From assembly GCF_000787775.1 (NCBI RefSeq), contig NZ_BBPM01000010.1:62001-126000 (forward strand): 64,000 bases of DNA, written 5' to 3'. Source of the stretch: Streptacidiphilus carbonis. Its GTDB lineage: Bacteria > Actinomycetota > Actinomycetes > Streptomycetales > Streptomycetaceae. How positions within the stretch are numbered: the first letter of the stretch is position 1; every line of letters starts with the position of its first letter. The position numbers and the translations under genes are program-made. This document shows positions 8,701 through 17,511 of the stretch, in pieces. The notes beneath the pieces are model-generated. The model was not told the origin of the DNA. It did no database searches and was given only the letters and a program-made list of their open reading frames with translations.

Positions 8701-10260
8701 TCAGCTCTTCCGGGCCTTGAGGTGGGCGTCGGCCTGCTTGGCCATCTCGGCCTGGAGCTTGGCCAGGCCTGCGCTGTCAGCGGCCGCCTTGAGCTTGCTC
8801 AGCTGGCTGGTGACGTCGGTGACGCCGTAGTACAGCGGGTTCGCGTACTGCGTCATGACGTTGGTCATCTGCGCGATCTCCTGCTTGACCGGCGTGATGT
8901 CCGGGATGAACGTCGCGAAGGGGTCCAGGGTGAAGTTGCCGTAGTCCTGGGCCCAGTCGAAGATCTTCTCCTCCGACGCGGTCATGTAGATGGAGCGCCG
9001 TTCCAGCTTGGAGCGCCACAGCAGGCCGAAGCCGGGGAAGGCGTACTGGCTGAGGATCTTGTACTTGTTGCCGGCGGCAGGCTCCCAGTCCGTCCCCTGG
9101 ATGCCGTACTCCAGCAGGTCGTGGTTCTCCTGGATGGACAGCCAGTCCTGCAGGTGCATGGTGCGGTCGAGGTCGCCGCCGTTGGCGTTGACCACGACCA
9201 GGTTGTCGGCCTGGAAGGTCTGCAAGGGCTTGGCGCCGGCCGGCAGCGGCATCACGTTGGCCAACTGGGCGTTCTTCACGGTCTTCTGCAGGGTGGGCAG
9301 CCCGTTGCTGGAGGTGCCGTCGCTCATGGCCCAGATGGAGCCGTAGCCGCCGGCGTTCCAACGGCTTGCGGCGGTGGCCTGGTCGGTGCTGATGGCGTTG
9401 GCGTCGATGACGCCGTCCTGGTTGTACTTGCGGATTCGGTTGAAGGCGTCCAGGCAGCCGGGGTCCTCCCAGAAGGGCTTGGGATTGGAGGAGCCGGTGG
9501 TGGCCGCGTTGCGGTCGAACAGGAAGTACAGGTTGGAGCCGGTGAACTGGTGGGCCGAGGTGAGCGGGTCGTTCCAGGACTGGGCGTTGAACAGCCCGAC
9601 CGGTCCGGGGACCACATACAGGAAGGTCGAGTTGGAGGACGCGGCGAAGGGGGTGATCCCGGCTTTCTGCTTGACCGCGTAGAAGTAGCGCTCCAAGGTG
9701 TCGTAGTCCTGGATGGCGGAGAATCCGTACTTCTCGGCAAGGTCCTGGCGGATGGTGAAGTGCTGGATCCGGCCGGCACTGTTGACCTGCGGGATGCCCC
9801 ACAGTTTGCCGCCGCTCCAGGTGTTTGCGGCGATCAGCTGGGACGAGAGCTGGGCCTTGAGGTTGGGGTACTTGCCGATCTCGCCGGACAGGTCGACCAG
9901 TGACTGGGACTGCACCAGCTGCGACATGTTCAGCCACAGTGCCTCGAGCGCGGTGTCGAAGTGCGCGCCGGCGGTGAACTTCAGCAGGGCCTGCTGACCG
10001 TAGTTGGTCCAGGCGGTGAACTGTGCGTCCAGGGTGAAGCCGAGGTCCTTCTTGAGCTTGGCGTTGACCTGGGCGATCACCGTGCTCCAGCCGACGGGCG
10101 CCGTGCTCGGCAGCAGGACGGTGGAGGTGCCGCTGAGCCCGCCCCCGGAACTGCCGCCGGAGGAGCAGGCGGTCAGGGCCAGAGCGGCGCCGAGGCCGCC
10201 GGTGGCGGCGAGAAACCCTCTGCGGGACAGCTGCGGGGACAGGCGCGGAGTGCTTGGCAT
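8701..10260 (-). CDS. ABC transporter substrate-binding lipoprotein (LplA-like)
   Basis: 519 residues. A twin-arginine motif SRRGFLA (residues 12-18) is followed by the lipobox LTAC with lipidated Cys at residue 32, then a Gly/Ser linker: a Tat-exported lipoprotein on the outer face of the membrane. The mature part resembles family 1 extracellular solute-binding proteins of the LplA/YtcQ group, which bind oligosaccharides or uronate-containing fragments. The ATG at 10260 is 59 bases after the permease gene stop. With the two downstream-partner permeases it makes an importer that lacks its own ATPase, as usual for streptomycete sugar importers that share MsiK; the sharing here is inference. 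Confidence 0.93.
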   Translation of the reverse strand: MPSTPRLSPQLSRRGFLAATGGLGAALALTACSSGGSSGGGLSGTSTVLLPSTAPVGWSTVIAQVNAKLKKDLGFTLDAQFTAWTNYGQQALLKFTAGAHFDTALEALWLNMSQLVQSQSLVDLSGEIGKYPNLKAQLSSQLIAANTWSGGKLWGIPQVNSAGRIQHFTIRQDLAEKYGFSAIQDYDTLERYFYAVKQKAGITPFAASSNSTFLYVVPGPVGLFNAQSWNDPLTSAHQFTGSNLYFLFDRNAATTGSSNPKPFWEDPGCLDAFNRIRKYNQDGVIDANAISTDQATAASRWNAGGYGSIWAMSDGTSSNGLPTLQKTVKNAQLANVMPLPAGAKPLQTFQADNLVVVNANGGDLDRTMHLQDWLSIQENHDLLEYGIQGTDWEPAAGNKYKILSQYAFPGFGLLWRSKLERRSIYMTASEEKIFDWAQDYGNFTLDPFATFIPDITPVKQEIAQMTNVMTQYANPLYYGVTDVTSQLSKLKAAADSAGLAKLQAEMAKQADAHLKARKS

Positions 10261-10319
10261 GGCTGTACTCCTGGAAGTGTGCGGAGTGGGTGCTCTGGGG
10301 TGCGAGCGAGCCGGCGGGG

Positions 10320-11255
10320 TCAGCCCTTGGTGGCGCCGAGGGTCAGGCCTTTGACGAAGTAGCGCTGGGCGAACGGGTAGGCGAACATGATGGGTGCGAC
10401 GGTCAGCACCGTCATCGCCAGTCGCAGCTGGTAGATGGGGGCGGCGGCCTGGGCGGCGGTACTGCCCGGCAGGGTGGCCGCGTTGGCCACGTTGGCGATC
10501 AGGTTCTGCAGCATCAGCTGGAGCGGGAACTTGTTCTGGTCGGAGAGGAACAGCAGGGCGTTGAACCACTCGTTCCAGTAGGTGACCCCGTAGAACAGGG
10601 CGATCACGGCCAGGACGGGCTTGGAGAGCGGCAGCACGATCTGGAAGAAGATCCGCATTTCTCCGGCGCCGTCCACCCGCGCCGAGTCGATGATCTCCTC
10701 GGGCAACTGGCGGAAGAAGCTCACCGCGATGAAGACCAGGAAGGGCGCCATCATCCCCGGCAGGATCACCGCGAACCAGCTGTTCTGGAGTCCCAGCACC
10801 TGGGTGACCAGCAGGTACAGCGGGACCAGGCCGCCGGTGAACAGCATCGGGATGTAGGTGATCACCGTCAGCGGCCGACTGATCCCCGGCATGCGGCGGG
10901 CGATCGCCCAGGCCAGCGACGCAGTGCAGGACAGTGAGAGCACGGTGCCGACGCTGGTGATGAACAGCGTGGCGAGGTAGCCGTCGAGCAGTGCGCTGCC
11001 GGAGAACAGCATCCGGTAGGCCGCCAGCGAGAACGGGTGCGGCCACAGCGAGTAGCCGGTCAGGGCCAGCTGGGACTCGGCGGTGAAGGAGCCTGCGATG
11101 ATCATCCACATCGGCACCAGGCAGAACAGGCCGAACACCGAGACCACGAGGTAGCTGACTACGGTGAAGGCCTCGGGGCGATTGTGCCTGGGTGCGCGCC
11201 GACTCACATGGTCGACCCGGGCTCCGACGATCGGTTCGGTCAGCTGCGCCGTCAC
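10320..11255 (-). CDS. ABC sugar transporter permease, LplC/MalG type
   Basis: 311 residues with six predicted membrane segments. The cytoplasmic EAA loop that contacts the ATPase is IIDSARVDGAGEMRIFFQIV followed by LPLSKP. The C-terminus ends in PFAQRYFVKGLTLGATKG, the signature of LplC/YtcP permeases of the family that imports complex oligosaccharides. Its ATG overlaps the stop of the other permease by four bases, so the two are translationally coupled and assemble one heterodimeric channel. Next gene downstream encodes the binding protein. Confidence 0.95.
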   Translation of the reverse strand: MTAQLTEPIVGARVDHVSRRAPRHNRPEAFTVVSYLVVSVFGLFCLVPMWMIIAGSFTAESQLALTGYSLWPHPFSLAAYRMLFSGSALLDGYLATLFITSVGTVLSLSCTASLAWAIARRMPGISRPLTVITYIPMLFTGGLVPLYLLVTQVLGLQNSWFAVILPGMMAPFLVFIAVSFFRQLPEEIIDSARVDGAGEMRIFFQIVLPLSKPVLAVIALFYGVTYWNEWFNALLFLSDQNKFPLQLMLQNLIANVANAATLPGSTAAQAAAPIYQLRLAMTVLTVAPIMFAYPFAQRYFVKGLTLGATKG

Positions 11256-12292
11256 AGGATGCTGCCTTCCTTGCTGAGCCTGCGCTGGACGAACACGGCC
11301 GCGGTGACGAAGACGAAACCGACCACCGACTGGAACAGGCCGATCGCCGCAGTGGTCCCGAAGTCGCCGACCGTGCGCAGCGAACGGAAGACATAGGTGT
11401 CGATCACGTCGGTGGTCGGGAACAGCGTTCCGTTGTCGCCGACGATCGCGTAGATGGTCGCGAAGTCACCGAAGAAGATCCGACCCACGCTGAGCACGAT
11501 CAGGATCGCGGCGGTCGGCGCCAGCAGCGGGGTGGTGATGGACCGGGCCATCCGCGCCCGGCTCGCACCGTCGATCATGCCCGCCTCGTACACCTCCTCG
11601 GGAATCGAGGTGATCGCGGCCAGGAAGATGATCGACATATAGCCGCCGAGCTGCCACATCTTGACCACGGTGAGGATCCACGGCCAAGGGCCGGGGGTTG
11701 TGTACCAGCTGACCCGGGGCAGGTCGAAGACACCCAGCATGCCGTTGAGCGCACCGCTGCGCCCACCCACCCCGGCCAGCACGACCTGCAGGATGATGCT
11801 GATCACGATCGGTGAGACGAAGTACGGGAAGAACACCGACGACTGCGCGAACCGCTTGAAGCGCTGGGCTCTGATCTCATTCAGCATCAGCGCGAGCACC
11901 AGCCCGGTTCCCAGCGAGGCGGCCATGAACAGCACGTTGAGGAACAGCGTGTTGCGTACGATCGTCCAGGCGTCGCCGCTCTCCAGGAAGTACGTGAAGT
12001 TCTGGAGGCCGTTCCAGGGGCTGCCGAAAATGCCCTGACGGATGTTGAAGTCCTTGAAGGCAACCACGAGGCCGGCCATCGGCCCGTACGCGAAGACCGC
12101 GAACCACACGAGACCGGGGGCGGCGAGCAGCAGCAGGGTCCAGCCGCTCCGGTCGGGACCGCGACGCCGGCGAGCCTCGCCCGGTCTGCCGGTTCGGGCG
12201 CCCCGGCCGCTGCCGACGGGTCGGGTGCGCACGCGTCGGGTGGAACCCTGGGGCGTCGCGTCGCCCACCGCCCTTCCTGGAACTAGTTTCAT
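11252..12292 (-). CDS. ABC sugar transporter permease, LplB/MalF type
   Basis: 346 residues; an Arg-rich cytoplasmic leader of about 50 residues precedes six membrane segments beginning at GWTLLLLAAPGLVWF. The EAA loop is EVYEAGMIDGASRARMARSI. First gene of the minus-strand transport and catabolism operon. The annotated ATG sits inside a palindromic site, CTGGAACTAGTTTCAT, so either the transcript starts at or beside the ATG or translation begins at a downstream GTG in the poorly conserved leader; both would leave the membrane part unchanged. Repression by the divergent LacI protein is likely. Confidence 0.92.
   Translation of the reverse strand: MKLVPGRAVGDATPQGSTRRVRTRPVGSGRGARTGRPGEARRRRGPDRSGWTLLLLAAPGLVWFAVFAYGPMAGLVVAFKDFNIRQGIFGSPWNGLQNFTYFLESGDAWTIVRNTLFLNVLFMAASLGTGLVLALMLNEIRAQRFKRFAQSSVFFPYFVSPIVISIILQVVLAGVGGRSGALNGMLGVFDLPRVSWYTTPGPWPWILTVVKMWQLGGYMSIIFLAAITSIPEEVYEAGMIDGASRARMARSITTPLLAPTAAILIVLSVGRIFFGDFATIYAIVGDNGTLFPTTDVIDTYVFRSLRTVGDFGTTAAIGLFQSVVGFVFVTAAVFVQRRLSKEGSIL
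12277..12292. promoter_or_regulatory. Probable LacI-family operator, copy 1
   Basis: CTGGAACTAGTTTCAT, centred on the perfect 8-bp palindrome AACTAGTT. It overlaps the start of the permease operon and lies in the intergenic space shared with the divergent lacI-type gene. A 15-of-16 match recurs 1.3 kb away in front of the hydroxyacid dehydrogenase gene. LacI proteins typically bind 14-18 bp palindromes with a central CG or like step; the link to this particular regulator is inference from position. Confidence 0.7.
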
Positions 12293-12415
12293 GACCGGGA
12301 CGTTAAAGCCGTGAGATCCGGGGCGTCAAGGGTCGTGCAGCGAGTTCCCGGGCGAATCGTGCGCAGCCCGTTCCGGCGATCCGAGACCACGGTCGCGGCT
12401 TGTACCATCGGCGCT

Positions 12416-13531
12416 GTGAGCGACCGAGCAGACCCCAACGCCACCATTCCCGCCGCCGGTCCCGCCGCCGGCGGCCGGCGCGGCTCGCGCGGCCCCAAGA
12501 AGGTCGGCGCGGTCAACCTCCGTGACGTCGCAGCTCACGCCGGGGTCGCCCCGGCCACGGTCTCCCGCGTGCTCGGTGGATCCCGGCACGTCAATCCGGA
12601 CACCCGGACCCGGGTGCTCGCCGCCGCCGCCGAGCTCGGCTATGTCGTCAACGGCCTGGCCAGAGCCATGACCGGGCGGGGGACGCGCAGCATCGCCTTC
12701 CTGACCGCGGAAATGGCCGGTTTCACCTTCGGCGCCACCGCCGCCGGGGCGGAGAGCGTGGCCGCCGAGAACGGCCACCTGCTGCTGCTGTGCACCACCC
12801 ACGGACGCGCCGAGCGTGAGCGGCAGATCATCGCGACCCTGTGCGAACAGCGTGCCGCAGCCGTACTGCTGGTCGGCTCCTCCGGCACCGACCGCCTCTA
12901 CACCGAACGCATCGCGGGATACGTCCGCGACCTGGCGACCGTCGGCTCGAAACTGCTGTTCTGCGGCCGGCCCGGGCTTCCGGGACTGCCCGAGGTGCGC
13001 AGCGTCGACTACGACCATGTCGGTGGGATCAAGGCCGCGGTGTCCCACCTGGCCGCGCTCGGACACCGGTCGGTCGGCTATGTGGGCGCGCCCCGCGGCG
13101 GCACGATGCCCGACCTGCGCCTGGACGGGTACCTGATGGGGGTGCGGGAGAACGGTCTCGAAGCCCGACCCGGGCTGGTGGCGCATGCGCAGAACACCAT
13201 CGAGGAGGGCGAGCGCGCCACGCCGCTGCTGCTCGACGCGGACCGGCCGCCCAGCGCGCTGGTCTGCATGACCGACAATGTCGCGGTCGGCGCCTACCGC
13301 GCGGCGCGGGCACGGGGGCTGCGCATCCCCGAGGACCTGTCGATCGTCGGCTTCGACGACGCCCCGGTAGTCGGCGACCTCACGCCGGGCCTGACCACGG
13401 TGCGTCCGCCGTTCCGGCAGATCGGGGTGGACGCCGCCGAGATCGCACTCGGGCTGCGCGACGGCGACACCGACGTCCTGCTGGGAACCTCCCTGACCGT
13501 CCGCGGCTCCACCGGGCCGGTTCGGGCCTGA
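12416..13531 (+). CDS. LacI-family transcriptional regulator
   Basis: 371 residues from GTG 12416. The helix-turn-helix NLRDVAAHAGVAPATVSRVL occupies residues 34-53, followed by the periplasmic-binding-protein-like sensor domain to the C-terminus. The GTG is seven bases after a TACCAT hexamer (12403-12408), a good leaderless actinobacterial promoter, which is why the longer open frame from 12311 was rejected. It is divergent from the sugar-transport operon and flanked by two copies of the AACTAGTT palindrome, so it probably represses both the operon and the hydroxyacid dehydrogenase until a saccharide ligand is bound. Confidence 0.93.
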   Translation: MSDRADPNATIPAAGPAAGGRRGSRGPKKVGAVNLRDVAAHAGVAPATVSRVLGGSRHVNPDTRTRVLAAAAELGYVVNGLARAMTGRGTRSIAFLTAEMAGFTFGATAAGAESVAAENGHLLLLCTTHGRAERERQIIATLCEQRAAAVLLVGSSGTDRLYTERIAGYVRDLATVGSKLLFCGRPGLPGLPEVRSVDYDHVGGIKAAVSHLAALGHRSVGYVGAPRGGTMPDLRLDGYLMGVRENGLEARPGLVAHAQNTIEEGERATPLLLDADRPPSALVCMTDNVAVGAYRAARARGLRIPEDLSIVGFDDAPVVGDLTPGLTTVRPPFRQIGVDAAEIALGLRDGDTDVLLGTSLTVRGSTGPVRA

Positions 13532-13607
13532 GTCGGCCCCCGTTCCGCCCTCCTTTCCGGCTTGCCGATCAGTTCATCACTGCGACCCTCTTGCCTTCGC
13601 CCTAGGT

Positions 13608-13623
13608 ATGGAACTAGTTTCAT
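13608..13623. promoter_or_regulatory. Probable LacI-family operator, copy 2
   Basis: ATGGAACTAGTTTCAT: 7 of 8 base pairs symmetric around AACTAGTT. It stands 32 bases before the ATG of the D-2-hydroxyacid dehydrogenase gene, the right place to block its promoter, and matches copy 1 at 15 of 16 positions. Confidence 0.7.
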
Positions 13624-13655
13624 GCATCGCTGACACCCAGCAGCGATGAGGAGCG

Positions 13656-14711
13656 ATGACCCGAACCCCGCAGACACCCACATCCCGAGGCGTCGACCCC
13701 GGGGCGCCCGCCGAGACGCCCCCGGCCCGTACCGTGACCTTCGCCCTCGCGATGCGCCCGGCCTCGCTGGCGCCCCGGCTCTTCGGCCCGGAACTGCAGG
13801 AGCTGACCGGACACCGCACCCGCCAACTCGGGGCCGTACTGGCCGAGTTCGGCTCGCCCTCCGCCCGCCTCGCCCTGGCCGGGGCCGACGTGCTGATCAC
13901 CGGCTGGGGCGCACCTGCCCTCACCGAGCAGGACCTGGCCGCCGCCCCCCGGCTGCGCTACCTGCTGCACACCGGCGGCTCGGCCGCGCAGCTGCTGCCA
14001 CCCGGTGCCCGGCTGCGCGGCATCCAGGCAGCGAACGCGGGACTGGCCAACGCCGTCCCGGTCGCCGAGTACACCATCGCCATGATCGTGCTCGCCAACA
14101 AGGCCGCCTTCCGGTCCCGCAACCTCTACCGGCTGCGCCGTACCCGGATCGACCGGGAGGAGGAGTACCCGCTCACCGGCAATTTCGGTCGCACCGTCGG
14201 CGTCGTCGGCGCCTCCAGGATCGGCCGCGCCGTCATCGAGCGCCTCGCCGCCTTCGACCTCGACGTCGCCCTGTACGACCCCTATCTGACGCCGGAACAG
14301 GCCGCCGCGCTGGGCGCCCGACTGCTGCCGCTGGACGAGCTGATGCGGGTCAGCGACGTGATCACGCTGCACCCGCCGCTCAACGGCGAGACCACCGGCA
14401 TGATCGGCCGCGCCCAGCTGGCCCGGATCCGTGACGGCGCGATGCTCATCAACACCTCGCGTGGCGCGGTGGTCGACCAGGACGCGCTGGTGGACGAGCT
14501 GCGCAGCGGCCGGTTCGACGCCGTCATCGATGTCACCCACCCCGAGGTCCTCGACCCGGACCATGTGCTGTACGACCTGCCGAACGTCTTCCTCACCCCG
14601 CACATCGCCGGTTCGATGGGCCTTGAGCTGCGCCGGATGGGCCATCAGATCGGCGCCGAGCTGGCCCGCATCGTGCGCGGCGAACCGCTGGCCCACTCCG
14701 AGGAACTCTGA
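13656..14711 (+). CDS. D-isomer-specific 2-hydroxyacid dehydrogenase
   Basis: 351 residues, NAD(P)-dependent interconversion of 2-keto acids and D-2-hydroxy acids in the cytoplasm. Catalytic Arg269 (NTSRG), Glu297 (HPEVL) and His316 (TPHIAGS) are all present; the cofactor site reads VGVVGASRIG, an unusual GASRIG in place of the common GxGxxG. GAGGAG precedes the ATG. The AACTAGTT operator just upstream ties it to the sugar operon, so it may act on a keto or hydroxy acid made from the imported sugar, for example a uronate breakdown product; that step is inference. It is followed by a convergent gene and a shared hairpin. Confidence 0.92.
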   Translation: MTRTPQTPTSRGVDPGAPAETPPARTVTFALAMRPASLAPRLFGPELQELTGHRTRQLGAVLAEFGSPSARLALAGADVLITGWGAPALTEQDLAAAPRLRYLLHTGGSAAQLLPPGARLRGIQAANAGLANAVPVAEYTIAMIVLANKAAFRSRNLYRLRRTRIDREEEYPLTGNFGRTVGVVGASRIGRAVIERLAAFDLDVALYDPYLTPEQAAALGARLLPLDELMRVSDVITLHPPLNGETTGMIGRAQLARIRDGAMLINTSRGAVVDQDALVDELRSGRFDAVIDVTHPEVLDPDHVLYDLPNVFLTPHIAGSMGLELRRMGHQIGAELARIVRGEPLAHSEEL

Positions 14712-14906
14712 CCCGGGAGCGTTGCTCCGATGTCTCAGGTACGGTCCTTCGGGCCTGGACGGACCGGCGCACCACGACATGAGTCCCGACCATCGTTCGG
14801 TGCGCCTCGGCCATCCGCCGCTGCTCGGCGCCGCTCTCGCTGCCCTGGAACTGCCGACCGGGACGGACGGCGACCTCGCCGCTGCCGCGGAGCGGCTGCG
14901 CGGACA

Positions 14907-14936
14907 CCTGACGCCCGCCCTGCCGGGCGCGTCAGG
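14907..14936. terminator. Hairpin between convergent genes
   Basis: CCTGACGC at 14907-14914 pairs with GCGTCAGG at 14929-14936, an 8-bp perfect stem that can be extended by GC pairs with a bulge. It overlaps the end of the UbiA gene and lies about 200 bases after the hydroxyacid dehydrogenase stop. No T-tract, as usual at this GC content. Confidence 0.55.
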
Positions 14937-15810
14937 CGAGGCTGCCGCCGCGCAGCAGGAGCAGGGCAACGTCGACGGTGGCCAGGCCGAGGGTGGCCAG
15001 GAAGGGGAGGCGGCTGCGGGGGTCGGTCCCAAGCCGGACGGCAGTGGCCAGGGCCAGGGCCCCGGTGACGGCGAGTCCGGTCCATCCGGCGGCATTGGGC
15101 GTGCCGGGCGGTCCGAGGACGAGCACGACGGAGGCCGCCAGCAGAGTGAGAGCCGCCGCTGAGCGGGAACGTCGTCGGCCGAGCCGCTGAGGGAGGCCGA
15201 GGATGCCCGCGGCGAGGTCGGACTCGATGTCGGGCAGGACGTTGGTGAAGTGGGCGCCCACGCCGAGCAGGGCGCCGGCGGCGGTGAGCCAGGACGGCGG
15301 CCAGGGGTGGCCCGGCAGGCCGAGGGTGACGAAGGCGGGGAGCAGGCCGAAGGCCAGCGCATAGGGCAGCCACGAGAGCGGCGTGGCCTTGACGCCGAGG
15401 TTGTAGGCCCAGGCGGCGGCGACCCCGATCAGATGGGCCGTTCCGGCGAGGACCCCGTTGGCCAGGGACAGTGGGACGCACACCAGGAGGGCGGATCCGG
15501 CCGCGGCCGACACGACGGCCGGCGGCACCGCGCCCGTCACCAGGGGCTTGTCGCGACGCTCCGCGGCCAGGTCGCGTCGCATGTCGACGCGGTCGTTGCT
15601 CCAGCCGACCGACAGCTGCCCGGTGAGTACGGACAGGGCCACCAGCAGGCACCCGGGCGCGTCGCGCCCGGAGGCCGCGGCCAGCGCGGTGATCAGGCCG
15701 GTCACGGCCGTCGCCGGCGCGGGATGGGCGGCCAGCAGCAGCCCGAGTGCGATGGCGGCCGGTGACCGGTCCCGTCGTCCCGGGGTTTCGTTGCCGAGCA
15801 TGCTGAGCAC
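14932..15810 (-). CDS. UbiA-family membrane prenyltransferase
   Basis: 292 residues, about eight or nine membrane helices. The two diphosphate/Mg-binding motifs are NDRVDMRRD (N-D-x-x-D-x-x-x-D) near residue 93 and LPDIESD in the second half, so it should transfer an isoprenyl or related allylic chain onto an acceptor, usually an aromatic ring. GTG at 15810 lies six bases after TACCAT, suggesting a leaderless message. It diverges from a type III polyketide synthase operon with a 77-base shared promoter region, so the acceptor is plausibly the polyketide resorcinol or quinone. Acceptor and donor are inference. Confidence 0.9.
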   Translation of the reverse strand: MLSMLGNETPGRRDRSPAAIALGLLLAAHPAPATAVTGLITALAAASGRDAPGCLLVALSVLTGQLSVGWSNDRVDMRRDLAAERRDKPLVTGAVPPAVVSAAAGSALLVCVPLSLANGVLAGTAHLIGVAAAWAYNLGVKATPLSWLPYALAFGLLPAFVTLGLPGHPWPPSWLTAAGALLGVGAHFTNVLPDIESDLAAGILGLPQRLGRRRSRSAAALTLLAASVVLVLGPPGTPNAAGWTGLAVTGALALATAVRLGTDPRSRLPFLATLGLATVDVALLLLRGGSLA

Positions 15811-15887
15811 GTCACGATGGTACGTCCTGAAAATGCCGTAAGTAACCTATTCGTGATGATTAGTCAGTTTTCCCCTATCATGCCGTC

Positions 15888-16952
15888 ATGACGCGAATCA
15901 TCGCCGTTCATGGGGTGCTCCCCCAGCACCGCTACGACCAAGGCGCCATCACCGAGGCCCTCGCCGAGATGTGCCTGCTCCCCGGTGGCGACCGCGGCGT
16001 ACTGGAACGCCTGCACGCGACTTCCACCGTCCGGGGCCGGCATCTGGCACTGCCACTGGAGCGGTACGCCTCCCTGAACGGCTTCGGCGCGGCCAACGAC
16101 GCGTTCATCGAGGCCGCCCTCGACCTCGGGGAGCAGGCCGTGCGCGGCGCGCTCGAACAGGCGGCGCTGCGGCCCGAGGACATCGACCTGGTCGTCTCGA
16201 CGTCGGTCACCGGCATCGCCGCACCCTCCATCGAGGCCCGCCTGGCCGGACGCCTGGGGCTGCGGCCGGACGTGAAACGGATCCCCAGCTTCGGACTCGG
16301 CTGCGTCGGCGGCGCCGCGGGGATCGCCCGGCTGCACGACTACCTCGAAGGCCGTCCCGACCAGCTCGCGCTGCTGCTGTCCGTCGAACTCTGCTCGCTG
16401 ACCCTGCAGCGGTCCGACGCCTCCGCCCAGAACCTGGTCGCCGGCGCGCTGTTCGGGGACGGCGCCGCTGCCGTGCTGGCGGCCGGCCGCGACCGGCTCC
16501 CCGCGGCTCCGCGCTCGGCGCCGACCGTGGTCGCCACCCGGAGCCACCTCTATCCCGGCACCGAGCGGATGCTGGGCTGGGACGTCTGCGACAGCGGCTT
16601 CCGGATCGTGCTGGGCGCCGACCTGCCGGACCTGGTCCGCACCCACCTAGGCGAGGAGGTGCGCACGTTCCTCGCCGACCACGAGCTGAAGACCGAGGAC
16701 GTCACGGCCTGGGTCTGCCACCCCGGCGGCCCCAGAGTCCTGGACGCCGTACGCGAGACGCTGGCGCTCCCCGCCCGCGCGCTGGAACTGACGTGGCGTT
16801 CGCTGGCCGAGGTCGGCAACCTGTCCTCGGCCTCCGTCCTGCACGTGCTGCGCGACACGCTCGCGCTGTGCCCGCCCCCACCCGGAACACCGGGCCTGCT
16901 GCTGGCGATAGGGCCAGGATTCAGCACCGAACTCGTCCTCCTGCGCTGGTAG
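15888..16952 (+). CDS. Type III polyketide synthase (chalcone/stilbene synthase superfamily)
   Basis: 354 residues. The Cys-His-Asn triad is complete: Cys139 in GLGCVGGAAG, His278 in WVCHPGGP and Asn311 in GNLSSAS. The enzyme extends an acyl-CoA starter with malonyl-type units and cyclises it, giving resorcinols, pyrones or naphthols. The ATG follows TATCAT (15876-15881) by six bases, consistent with a leaderless transcript. Order type III PKS, methyltransferase, flavoprotein matches the phenolic-lipid operon srsABC of Streptomyces griseus, which suggests an alkylresorcinol product; the divergent prenyltransferase leaves open a prenylated aromatic. Starter unit cannot be predicted. Confidence 0.94.
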   Translation: MTRIIAVHGVLPQHRYDQGAITEALAEMCLLPGGDRGVLERLHATSTVRGRHLALPLERYASLNGFGAANDAFIEAALDLGEQAVRGALEQAALRPEDIDLVVSTSVTGIAAPSIEARLAGRLGLRPDVKRIPSFGLGCVGGAAGIARLHDYLEGRPDQLALLLSVELCSLTLQRSDASAQNLVAGALFGDGAAAVLAAGRDRLPAAPRSAPTVVATRSHLYPGTERMLGWDVCDSGFRIVLGADLPDLVRTHLGEEVRTFLADHELKTEDVTAWVCHPGGPRVLDAVRETLALPARALELTWRSLAEVGNLSSASVLHVLRDTLALCPPPPGTPGLLLAIGPGFSTELVLLRW

Positions 16953-16959
16953 CCGCCCC

Positions 16960-17511
16960 ATGCACGCCCTGAACGTCTACACCGCCCTGGTGCTCCTGAC
17001 CGCCCTCGAACGCCTCGCCGAACTCCTCACCGCCCGCCGCCACGCCGCCTGGAGCGCCCGCCACGGCGGAGTGGAGCACGGACGCGGCCACTACCCGGTC
17101 ATGGTCGCCCTGCACACCGCACTGCTCGCCGGTTGCCTGCTGGAGACCGGTCTCGGCCACCGCCCCTTCCTGCCGGCGCTGGGCCTGCCCATGCTGGCCC
17201 TGGCCCTCGCCGCCCAGGCCCTGCGCTGGTGGTGCATCACCACCCTTGGACCGCGCTGGAACACCCGGGTCATCGTGATCCCCGGACTGCCCCTGGTCAC
17301 CGGCGGACCCTACCGCCTTCTGCGGCACCCCAACTACCTCGCCGTGGTCGTCGAGGGAGCGGCACTCCCTCTGGTGCACTCCAACTGGATCACCGCCACC
17401 GCCTTCACCCTCCTCAACCTGCCGCTGCTGGCAACCCGCCTGCGCTGCGAGAACGCGGCCCTCTCCGGCACGGCCCCACATCTCGCCGCACCCGCCCCGA
17501 CCGCACCGTGA
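16960..17511 (+). CDS. Isoprenylcysteine carboxyl methyltransferase-family membrane protein (SrsB-like)
   Basis: 183 residues, four or so membrane segments. The C-terminal half contains LVTGGPYRLLRHPNYLAVVVE, the conserved SAM-site motif GPYRxxRHPxY of the ICMT/PEMT family, with a late Glu (RLRCENAAL). In actinomycete and Bacillus type III PKS operons such proteins (SrsB, BpsB) O-methylate the resorcinol product. It starts seven bases after the PKS stop and its stop overlaps the next gene's GTG, so the three are one translationally coupled operon. Confidence 0.9.
   Translation: MHALNVYTALVLLTALERLAELLTARRHAAWSARHGGVEHGRGHYPVMVALHTALLAGCLLETGLGHRPFLPALGLPMLALALAAQALRWWCITTLGPRWNTRVIVIPGLPLVTGGPYRLLRHPNYLAVVVEGAALPLVHSNWITATAFTLLNLPLLATRLRCENAALSGTAPHLAAPAPTAP

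Noticed and set aside
5938-9903. Plus-strand 1321-codon open frame opposite the sugar operon
   Set aside because: Antisense to two well-supported genes, no domain, Gly/Val/Arg bias; very long shadow frames are expected at this GC content.
14779-15162. Short frame MSPDHRSVRLGHPPLLGAAL downstream of the hydroxyacid dehydrogenase
   Set aside because: The first 50 codons look protein-like, but the frame then runs antisense through the UbiA gene and no ribosome site is clear.
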